64,000 nucleotides of DNA from an uncultured Porphyromonadaceae bacterium (lineage in GTDB: Bacteria > Bacteroidota > Bacteroidia > Bacteroidales > Muribaculaceae). The DNA is taken from positions 1-64,000 of the forward strand of contig CAMKOE010000006.1 of the NCBI GenBank assembly GCA_946414395.1, read 5' to 3'. Shown piece after piece: positions 57,109 to 64,000 of this stretch (position 1 is its first letter; every line of letters begins with the position of its first letter). The translations under genes were made by a program, and so were the position numbers. The notes beneath the pieces were generated by a model. It was not told the origin of the DNA, did not search any database, and saw nothing but the letters and a program-made list of their open reading frames with translations.

Positions 57109-58422
57109 TTACAGCAGCGGCGGCAGTTGGAACAGGCGGGTGCCGTTGGAGCCCTTGATGAGGATGTAGTGGCCCTCGGGGCGACATTCGGCGATGGCTG
57201 CTTTCACTTGTTCCACATCGTCAAACTTGCGGTAGGGGCAGTCGATGTCTTTGAACTCCTCACCCACGAGCCAAACCTGGTCAAACGGGCAACCCTTCAG
57301 TTTCTCAACCATGCGCTCGTGTTCCTCGCGGCTGCTGGCGCCCAGTTCGCGCATCTCGCCCAGGATGGCCATCTTGGGCGAAACCTCCATCAGGCTGAAG
57401 TTGTCCAGAGCGGCAGCCATCGAGGTGGGGTTGGCGTTATAGGCATCCACGATGAGGTGGTTGTGGGGAGTCTCGGTGAGTTGGGAACGGTTGTTGGACG
57501 GCATGTAGTTCTCTATCGCATGGCAAATCTGCTCGGGAGTGATCTCGAAGTGCAGGCCCACGGTCACCGCTGCCAGCACGTTGTCCAGGTTGTAACTGCC
57601 GATGAGGTGAGTCGTTACCTCGTGCCACTCGCCACTCTCTTTGCGCCACTTCAAGCGCAGGAACGGGTCACAGGCGATGAGCCGGCCATAGACGCTGGCA
57701 CCTTGCTTGTTCTCGTCACAGGTGTAGCGCTCGGTCTTTACTCCTTGTGGAAGGATGCCCATCAGGAGGTCATTGTCGGCGTTGACAAAGATGACGCTGT
57801 CGTCGCGTGTGGCCAGGTTATCATACAATTCCCCCTTGGTGTGGATGACGCCCTCCAGCGAGCCGAAGCCCTGCAGGTGGGCCTTGCCCACGTTGGTGAT
57901 CAAGCCGCAGGTGGGCTCGGCGGTCTCGGCCAGCGTCTTGATGTCGCCAGGATGGCTGGCGCCCATCTCGATGACGGCGATCTCGTGCATGACGTTGAGT
58001 CGGAAGAGCGTCTTGGGCACGCCCACGTCATTGTTGAAGTTGCCCTCGGTCGCCATCTCGTCATAGCGTTCGGCCAGGACGGCTCGCACGAGTTCCTTGG
58101 TCGTCGTCTTGCCGTTAGTGCCCGTGATGCCGATGACCGGGATGTCGAAGCGGCGGCGGTGCTCACGCGCCATGTCCTTGAAGGCCTGCAGCGTGTCGGG
58201 AACCAGGACCATCTGCTTGTCGCCCTGATAACTGTTGTAAACCTGCTCGTCGCTCACGATGGCGACGGCGCAGCCCTTGTCCAGCGCCTGGGCGGCAAAC
58301 TGGTTGCCGTCAAACGATTCACCCTTCAGGGCAATGAAGATGCTGCCCTCGGGGCACTCGCGGCTGTCGGTGGTGATGACAGGATGCTGCTGATAGATTG
58401 CGTAAAGTTCTTTACTATCCAT
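57109..58422 (-). CDS. murF: UDP-N-acetylmuramoyl-tripeptide--D-alanyl-D-alanine ligase
   Basis: This 437-residue cytosolic Mur ligase adds D-Ala-D-Ala to the peptidoglycan precursor. The ATP loop is GITGTNGKTTTKELV (about 95-109), with IEMGASHPGDI (about 150) and LIVDAYNANPTSM (about 315) as typical MurF stretches. The D-Ala-D-Ala it uses is made by Ddl, encoded divergently 98 bases away, so the two genes share a control region. Eight more codons are open upstream; the ATG at 58422 (MDSKELYAIY) is used. Confidence 0.95.
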   Translation of the reverse strand: MDSKELYAIYQQHPVITTDSRECPEGSIFIALKGESFDGNQFAAQALDKGCAVAIVSDEQVYNSYQGDKQMVLVPDTLQAFKDMAREHRRRFDIPVIGITGTNGKTTTKELVRAVLAERYDEMATEGNFNNDVGVPKTLFRLNVMHEIAVIEMGASHPGDIKTLAETAEPTCGLITNVGKAHLQGFGSLEGVIHTKGELYDNLATRDDSVIFVNADNDLLMGILPQGVKTERYTCDENKQGASVYGRLIACDPFLRLKWRKESGEWHEVTTHLIGSYNLDNVLAAVTVGLHFEITPEQICHAIENYMPSNNRSQLTETPHNHLIVDAYNANPTSMAAALDNFSLMEVSPKMAILGEMRELGASSREEHERMVEKLKGCPFDQVWLVGEEFKDIDCPYRKFDDVEQVKAAIAECRPEGHYILIKGSNGTRLFQLPPLL

Positions 58423-58443
58423 ATTATTCACGTTTATTTGCCA

Positions 58444-58481
58444 CAAAAGTACAAAAATAATCGGCTTTTTTTGTACTTTTG
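58444..58481. promoter_or_regulatory. Symmetrical divergent promoter of murF and ddl
   Basis: CAAAAGTACAAAAA (58444-58457) is repeated inverted at 58468-58481 (TTTTTGTACTTTTG), a perfect 14-bp pair around eight bases. Each arm carries a -7 box TACTTTTG that points outward, one to murF (58451-58444) and one to ddl (58474-58481). -33 boxes are not clear. Confidence 0.7.
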
Positions 58482-58520
58482 CAGCCGAATTTTAATGTGC
58501 GCTCAATAAAGCAAAAGATA

Positions 58521-59525
58521 ATGGATAATACAACCAAGAGAACTATAGCCATCGTGTGTGGTGGCGACTCGTCAGAGTATGAGGTTTCACTGCGTTCGGC
58601 CGAGGGCCTGTATTCAGCCTTTGACCACAACCGCTATAACGTATATATCGTCATGATCAGGAAGAATGACTGGCATGTGAACATGCCCGACGGCAGTACT
58701 CCCGTGATTGACAAGAATGACTTCTCGTTTGTCATTGATGGCAAGAAGATCCGATTTGATTACGCCTATATCACCATCCATGGCACTCCCGGTGAGAATG
58801 GCGTGCTGCAAGGCTACTTTGACATGATAGACCTGCCTTACTCGACGTGCAACGTGCTTGTCGAGGCATTGACCTTCCACAAGTTCGCCCTGAATAACTA
58901 CTTGAAGGCCTTCGGTTGCTCGGTGGCCGACAGCATCCAGGTGCGACGCGGTGTGCCTCACGGCTGGACAGCCGAGAAGGTCAAGGACTACCTGGGTATG
59001 CCCTGCTTTGTCAAGCCCACCGCCGACGGGTCGAGTTTCGGTGTTACCAAGGTGAAAAGTTGTGACCAGTTGGACGATGCCATGGAGTTCGCCTTCAAGC
59101 AGTGTGACAATGTGATGATCGAACGCTTCCTCGATGGTACCGAGGTTACCGTGGGCTGTTACAAGACCAAGGAGAAATCGGTCGTATTTCCCGTCACCGA
59201 GGTCGTGACCGACAACGAGTTCTTCGACTACGATGCCAAGTACAACGGCCAGGTCGATGAAATCACGCCTGCCCGCATCAGTGACGAGTTGACTGCCGCC
59301 CTGCAGGCCGAAACGTCCCGCATCTATGACATCCTGCACTGCAACGGCATCATCCGCATCGATTACATCATCACCAAGAACGACGACGGCACTGACCACA
59401 TCAACCTGCTCGAGATCAACACCACGCCTGGCATGACCGCCACCAGTTTCATTCCCCAGCAAGTGCGTGCCGCCGGCCTCAATCTCACCGACGTCCTCAC
59501 CGACATCATCGAGAACCAATTCTAG
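58521..59525 (+). CDS. ddl: D-alanine--D-alanine ligase
   Basis: This 334-residue ATP-grasp enzyme joins two D-alanines for cell wall synthesis. The N-terminal IAIVCGGDSSEYEVSLRSAE (about 9-28), KPTADGSSFGVTKV (about 163), the ATP-grasp stretch MIERFLDGTEVTVG and the end NLLEINTTPGMTATSFIPQQ are all present. Fourteen more codons are open upstream, across the -7 box, so the ATG at 58521 is used. It is divergent from murF and ends at a two-way terminator. Confidence 0.95.
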   Translation: MDNTTKRTIAIVCGGDSSEYEVSLRSAEGLYSAFDHNRYNVYIVMIRKNDWHVNMPDGSTPVIDKNDFSFVIDGKKIRFDYAYITIHGTPGENGVLQGYFDMIDLPYSTCNVLVEALTFHKFALNNYLKAFGCSVADSIQVRRGVPHGWTAEKVKDYLGMPCFVKPTADGSSFGVTKVKSCDQLDDAMEFAFKQCDNVMIERFLDGTEVTVGCYKTKEKSVVFPVTEVVTDNEFFDYDAKYNGQVDEITPARISDELTAALQAETSRIYDILHCNGIIRIDYIITKNDDGTDHINLLEINTTPGMTATSFIPQQVRAAGLNLTDVLTDIIENQF

Positions 59526-59562
59526 CACCAGCGGAAATAACGGATAATACGGTATAAAACAA

Positions 59563-59592
59563 AACAGAGGCAGCGGGATTGTCCGTTGCCTC
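59563..59592. terminator. Bidirectional terminator between ddl and pulA
   Basis: GAGGCAGCGG (59567-59576) pairs with CCGTTGCCTC (59583-59592) with one wobble. On the minus strand TGTTTTGTTTT follows, so it serves the pullulanase operon best. Confidence 0.8.
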
Positions 59593-59614
59593 CGTTATAT
59601 CCGGTTATATCCGT

Positions 59615-61537
59615 CTAGTTGTGAATGATGAGGGCACTCTGGGCAGGGATGGTGACCTTGCCGTCACGGGTGGTGACGGTGGTGAGGCCTTGCTGGTCGC
59701 ACTTGATGTTGCGGCACACGACGGTATAGGTGCCGGCGGGGACGGTAATGGTGCGGGCACGCTTGTGGGCATTGAAGGCCACGTAGATGTCTCCCCACGT
59801 CTCGCCAGGCACGTTGCGGCCGTTGATGTGGTAGGCCACGAGGCAATTCTCGGTAGGCAGGAAATCCAGGTTGCGGCGCACCATCTCGGCACTTCCCATG
59901 TGGAAGGCGGGGTGGGCCTTGCGCATGGCAATCAGGCCCTTGTAGTAATCCATCACCTGGGGGTAACACTCCAGGTTGCCCCAGTCGAGGTGGTTGATGC
60001 TGTCGGGGCTCTCAAAACTGTTGTGCACACCCTTTTTGTCGCGCAGCATCTCCTCGCCGCTGAGCATGAACGGCACGCCCTGTGAGGTCATCACCACGGT
60101 CTGGGCCAGCAGGTCTAGGCGGATGAGTTCATCTGTCGTGATGCCCTTGACGCTGGCCTTGAGGCGGTCCACCAGGCACATGTCGTCATGGCAACTGACG
60201 TAGGCAATCATCTGAGTGGGTTCGGTGGCATAGGGTGCCTTGCTGTAGTTCACCTTGCCATAGTCCACGCCGGGATGCTGGATGGCTCCCACGATGCCAA
60301 ACTTGATGCTCTCCTCGTTGCCCTTCATGCCGCCCAGGAAGGCCGCCTTGCTGTTGCTGTCCCAAGGGCCGCGCAGGGCGTCGCGCATCTCGTCGCTGAA
60401 GGCGGCGATACCCGGCATCTTGCTGATGTTGGCCTTCATGGCCAGTTCGCCCGAGTAGGCGCAACTGCCGGCACTCCAGCCCTCGCCGTAGATGAAGATG
60501 TCGTCGGGCAGGGCCTGGCGGATGGCATTCATCGTCTCGATATCGTGGACACCCATCAGGTCGAAGCGGAAGCCGTCGATGTGGTATTCGCTGACCCAGT
60601 ATTTCACACTCTCGATCATGAAATTGCGCATGCCCTCGCGCTCACTGGCCGTCTCGTTACCGCAACCGCTGCCATTGCTGTAGGAGCCGTCGGCGTTCTT
60701 GCGGTAGAAGTAGTCGGGACGCGTGCGCTGGAAGTTGCTGCCGTCGATATTCCAGGTGTGGTTATACACCACGTCGAGAATGACCTTGATGCCGGCACGA
60801 TGCAGGGCCTGTACCATCTGCTTGAACTCGCGGATGCGAGCCTCGGGACGGTAGGGGTCGGTTGAGTAGCCGCCCTCGGGCACGTTGTAGTTCACCGGGT
60901 CATAGCCCCAGTTGTATTGCGGCTCGTCGAGGCGGGTCTCATCGACCGATGCATAGTCAAACGACGGCAGGATGTGAACCGCATTCACGCCCAGCGCCTT
61001 CAAGTGCTCGATGGCGCGCGGTTCGGTCAGCGCCAGAAACTTGCCCTTGTGCTCCATGCCGCTCGACTCGTCGATGGAGAAGTCTCGATGGTGCATCTCG
61101 TAGATGATCAAGTCCTTGGCGGCAATTTCGGGCCGCTTGTCGGTATTCCAGCCTTGCGGGTCGGTCTTGTCCAGGTCCACGATAGCACCGCGCTTGCCGT
61201 TCACGCCCACGGCCGTTGCCCAGATGCCCGGACACTCGCCGCGGAACTTGCCGTTATACTTGACGTCAAAGGTGTAGAACTTGCCCTTCAAGTCCCCCTT
61301 GACGCTGGCTTGCCACAGTGTCTTGCTGGACGGGTCGCGTTTCATGTTGATGGTCTTGACGGGCTTCCCGCCCAGGCCATCATTATAGATGCGCAATCTC
61401 ACTTGCTGGGCATCGCCGTTGGTCTCTACACTGAAAGCGCTCGCGCTGGGGCCATAGTTGACCCCGGTGCGAGCGTTGATGGATTGTGGTACGAGTAATG
61501 CCATGATTATCGCTACCAGTTGAATCATTTTTTTCAT
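59615..61537 (-). CDS. pulA: Type I pullulanase (GH13)
   Basis: This 640-residue debranching enzyme cuts alpha-1,6 links in pullulan and branched dextrins. It has a signal peptide (about 1-22), an N-terminal beta domain (about 24-130) and the GH13 barrel with the type I mark YNWGYDP (about 210-216). The catalytic residues are Asp in DGFRFDLMG (about 325), Glu in IYGEGWSAG (about 351) and Asp in VSCHDDMCL (about 451). Its ATG overlaps the malQ stop by four bases (61534-61537), so the two are translated together. The signal peptide places it in the periplasm or at the surface, while MalQ lacks a visible one here. Confidence 0.93.
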   Translation of the reverse strand: MKKMIQLVAIIMALLVPQSINARTGVNYGPSASAFSVETNGDAQQVRLRIYNDGLGGKPVKTINMKRDPSSKTLWQASVKGDLKGKFYTFDVKYNGKFRGECPGIWATAVGVNGKRGAIVDLDKTDPQGWNTDKRPEIAAKDLIIYEMHHRDFSIDESSGMEHKGKFLALTEPRAIEHLKALGVNAVHILPSFDYASVDETRLDEPQYNWGYDPVNYNVPEGGYSTDPYRPEARIREFKQMVQALHRAGIKVILDVVYNHTWNIDGSNFQRTRPDYFYRKNADGSYSNGSGCGNETASEREGMRNFMIESVKYWVSEYHIDGFRFDLMGVHDIETMNAIRQALPDDIFIYGEGWSAGSCAYSGELAMKANISKMPGIAAFSDEMRDALRGPWDSNSKAAFLGGMKGNEESIKFGIVGAIQHPGVDYGKVNYSKAPYATEPTQMIAYVSCHDDMCLVDRLKASVKGITTDELIRLDLLAQTVVMTSQGVPFMLSGEEMLRDKKGVHNSFESPDSINHLDWGNLECYPQVMDYYKGLIAMRKAHPAFHMGSAEMVRRNLDFLPTENCLVAYHINGRNVPGETWGDIYVAFNAHKRARTITVPAGTYTVVCRNIKCDQQGLTTVTTRDGKVTIPAQSALIIHN

Positions 61538-64000
61538 GAGCGTCCGTTCTGCGTGATCAGTTCCTTCACATGGCTGTTGAACTCGCTGGAGCGCATCAAT
61601 TGCTCGATGGTCATGTGCATGCGGTAGCGCCAGTAGTGGCGAGGATTGGCCGGGATGTTGATGCGCTCGGCATCGGCATTCTCCAGGCGTATCTTCTCAT
61701 CGATGGCCAGCCAGTCCTGCAGCGAGATCAGGCACAGCATCGACGGGCATGCCAGGTGGGCACGCACAATCTCGTCGGCAAGCCAGCCGGGCAGCGGGTG
61801 GGGTGCGGCGTCGCTGTGCCACAGGGCTGTGTTGTAGTAATCCTGGGTGCGATCCCAGTCCTCGTCCCACCATTGCCTCATCGTGGGCATGTCGTGGGTC
61901 GAGATGGTGGCCACGCTGCGGTAGGGGTTGGCGTTCAGGTTGCCAAACTTGATGTGGTTGTCCTTGGGCATCGACTGGATCTCGAGGCTCAGGATGCGCA
62001 ACTCGTTCATCACCCATGCCACGCAGTCGGGCACCATGCCCAGGTCCTCGGCACACACGAGCATGCGCGTGGCCTGAACCAGCCGCGGCAACTTCTTCAT
62101 CGCCTCGTGGTACCAGAAGTCGTTGTTGCGGTGGTAGAAGTACTCGTTGTAGAGTTTGTTGAAGGCAGCCTTGTCGTTGTCGTAGAGCGCCTCATAGATG
62201 AAGTCGAACTGCACCGAGATGCGCGGGTGGAACAGGGCGGGATTCTTGCGGTCACGCACAAACAGCACATCGCTGATGAGCGCATACAGGCCGTCGCGCA
62301 GCCAGATGTCCTCCTCGCTGTCTTTGCCCTGGAAGGCGGCCTCGACCTTGCGCTGTGTGTCATACTCGGGCTTCATGCGGTAGATGTCGTCATGCACGCG
62401 CTCGACATACTTCTCGCGAACGGTGTCGGCCAGACGGCCAAAGATGCGGTCCAGCACCCAGTCGGCGATAAACGGCTCGGTCATGAGTTGCTCCTGGAAA
62501 TTGAGGCCATAACCGCGTATCTCGTCGGCACTCATGCCCTGCGAGGGCGAGAACTGCCCCAGCAGGCCGTGAACGGCGTTGATGGGAATTTCCCAGATGC
62601 GGAAGAAGCCCAGCACATGGTCGATGCGGTAGGCGTCGAAGTATTGCGCCATCTTGCGGAAGCGCTTAACCCACCACTGGCAACCGTCGGCGAGCATCAC
62701 GTCCCAGTTATAGGTCGGGAAGCCCCAGTTCTGGCCATTGGTCGAGAACGCGTCGGGCGGCGCGCCGGCCTGACCGTTGAGGTTGAAGTACTTGGGCTCT
62801 ACCCATGCCTCCACGCTGTCGCGGCTGATGCCGATGGGAATGTCACCCTTGAGGATGACGTGCTTGCCCTGGGCATACTCGTGGGCACCGCGCATCTGCT
62901 TGTCCAGGTAGTACTGGATATAGTACCACAGGGCAACTTCCTTGTAGGCCTTGGTGCGCGCGTTGGACATCGCGGCACGTTCCTCGTCGGTGAAGGTGTG
63001 GTTGCTGGGCCACTTGGAGAACGTTGCCGTGCCATAGAGGTCGCGGTAGTGGCAGAAGGCGGCATAGGGCACCAGCCACTCCTGGTTGGCCGTGAAGAAG
63101 GCCTTGAACTCATCGCTCTTGAGCACCTGGGCTCCCTCTTGCTCAAACAGCAGCGACATGTACTCGCGCTTGGCATTGTTCACGCGTTCATAGTCGATCT
63201 GCTCCAGGGCGTTTAACTCCTTGCGCAGTTTCTCAAACTCGGCTGCACGTTTCTTGTCCTTGAGTTTGGGCAACTGGCGCAGGTCCATGTACTGCGGATG
63301 CAGGGCATAGATGCTGATGCTGTTATAGGGGTAACTGTCGCTCCAGGTGCGGGTGATGGTGGTGTCGTTGATGGGCAGTACCTGCAGGGCACGCTGGCCG
63401 GTGCTGGCCACCCAGTCCACCATCAACTTGAGGTCGCCAAAGTCGCCCACGCCGAAACTGTCCTCGCTCCTGAGCGAGAAGATGGGCACCACGGTGCCTG
63501 CCAGTTTGGAGGGATAGAGCGGGAAGTAGGCCTGCTGCAGTTCATAGACGATGTGCTCACCGTCTTTCATGACGGGCAGCAGCACGGTGCGGTTGTCGCC
63601 GGTCTCCCAGATGACGTTGTCACCCTTGCTGCTCACGATGACAAACTTGAACTCAATCATCGCCCGCTTGAATGAGGCGCCATCCAGTGCGATGACCCAC
63701 TCGTTGTGGTTGTGCTCGGTCATCTTGAGGGCTTTGGTTTCGTCCCAGTCGCCAAGTGCTGGCTCGTTGCCAACGACGGCCAGCGTCTCGCCGGTGCGCA
63801 GTTGCGGTGCGCGCACCTTCAACTGCACGATGGTGGCATAGCGGCACTTGGCCACGGCTTGTTGCTTGCGCAGCGCCACACAGTCGGTAAAGGCCGCACT
63901 GTAGAGGTAACTGTCATCGGGCATGTCGTTCCAGTGGTCATAGGAAATATAGCGGTTGGCCTTGGCCGCATTCAGGTCCAGGCGATGGGGCATGACCATC
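61534..64000 (-). CDS. malQ: 4-alpha-glucanotransferase (GH77), 5' end beyond the window
   Basis: At least 821 residues are in the window; the true start lies past the right edge, as the Bacteroidales enzyme has about 900. The N-terminal part carries CBM20-like starch-binding domains (about 50-160, GNEPALGDWDETKALKMTEH). The GH77 domain follows, with nucleophile Asp in YRIDHVLGFFRIWEIP, Glu in CAEDLGMVP and Asp in STHDMPTMRQWW. It should shift glucan chains between maltodextrins in the cytosol. It is translationally coupled to pulA by an ATGA overlap. Confidence 0.94.
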   Translation of the reverse strand, partial: MVMPHRLDLNAAKANRYISYDHWNDMPDDSYLYSAAFTDCVALRKQQAVAKCRYATIVQLKVRAPQLRTGETLAVVGNEPALGDWDETKALKMTEHNHNEWVIALDGASFKRAMIEFKFVIVSSKGDNVIWETGDNRTVLLPVMKDGEHIVYELQQAYFPLYPSKLAGTVVPIFSLRSEDSFGVGDFGDLKLMVDWVASTGQRALQVLPINDTTITRTWSDSYPYNSISIYALHPQYMDLRQLPKLKDKKRAAEFEKLRKELNALEQIDYERVNNAKREYMSLLFEQEGAQVLKSDEFKAFFTANQEWLVPYAAFCHYRDLYGTATFSKWPSNHTFTDEERAAMSNARTKAYKEVALWYYIQYYLDKQMRGAHEYAQGKHVILKGDIPIGISRDSVEAWVEPKYFNLNGQAGAPPDAFSTNGQNWGFPTYNWDVMLADGCQWWVKRFRKMAQYFDAYRIDHVLGFFRIWEIPINAVHGLLGQFSPSQGMSADEIRGYGLNFQEQLMTEPFIADWVLDRIFGRLADTVREKYVERVHDDIYRMKPEYDTQRKVEAAFQGKDSEEDIWLRDGLYALISDVLFVRDRKNPALFHPRISVQFDFIYEALYDNDKAAFNKLYNEYFYHRNNDFWYHEAMKKLPRLVQATRMLVCAEDLGMVPDCVAWVMNELRILSLEIQSMPKDNHIKFGNLNANPYRSVATISTHDMPTMRQWWDEDWDRTQDYYNTALWHSDAAPHPLPGWLADEIVRAHLACPSMLCLISLQDWLAIDEKIRLENADAERINIPANPRHYWRYRMHMTIEQLMRSSEFNSHVKELITQNGRS

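Overview
The window is a chromosomal segment of a member of the Bacteroidales. The support is a SusC/SusD starch locus, DUF4974 anti-sigma and DUF4421 proteins, a GxxExxY protein, threonine dehydrogenase of the epimerase type, and many promoters of the Bacteroidota form (TTTG or TTG, 18-20 bases, then TAnnTTTG). The fairly balanced base composition and the mix of CotH and dockerin-like proteins fit Muribaculaceae or Prevotellaceae; I cannot name a genus. No rRNA, tRNA, CRISPR array or phage was seen.

1-10.2 kb: an ECF sigma factor with a clipped partner gene, an MsbA-like exporter, and a sigma / anti-sigma / TonB-type receptor operon whose receptor looks like a recombinant. A YoeB toxin-antitoxin pair, kbl (glycine C-acetyltransferase) behind a triplicated 88-bp repeat, a glucosaminidase and cytidine deaminase follow. 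10.5-25.7 kb: a YfhO membrane protein and a SAM-like protein, a CotH protein with a discoidin-like domain and dockerin, three consecutive FKBP prolyl isomerases, a zinc-less sirtuin with an AlkZ-like protein, a second ECF sigma operon with small membrane proteins and a transglutaminase, two acetyltransferases, and tdh, which makes the substrate of Kbl. 25.8-31 kb: DUF4421, dnaX, a second CotH protein.

31-39.5 kb is the accessory stretch. A gamma-carbonic-anhydrase-like gene sits between two inverted-repeat elements of the same internal plan. A YhcG-type nuclease gene has been inserted at the 5' end of pepP, leaving a duplicated pepP start. Two paralogous mini helix-turn-helix genes lie in long, strongly structured untranslated regions, one of which looks like a free-standing ncRNA. 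A lipoprotein, a PafA-type phosphatase, and a GxxExxY gene framed by inverted repeats complete it.

39.5-64 kb is a starch / alpha-glucan utilisation locus: a LacI-type regulator, susC, susD, susE-like, susF-like, an alpha-amylase with starch-binding and dockerin modules, a GH53 galactanase, a secreted protein with a C-terminal sorting tail, SusA-type neopullulanase, then (past murF and ddl) pullulanase and the start-truncated malQ. The same 13-base operator lies over the lacI promoter and upstream of the amylase, so one regulator probably controls both. The likely flow is: surface binding and cutting by SusD/E/F and amylase, import by SusC, periplasmic cutting by SusA and pullulanase, and glucan disproportionation by MalQ.
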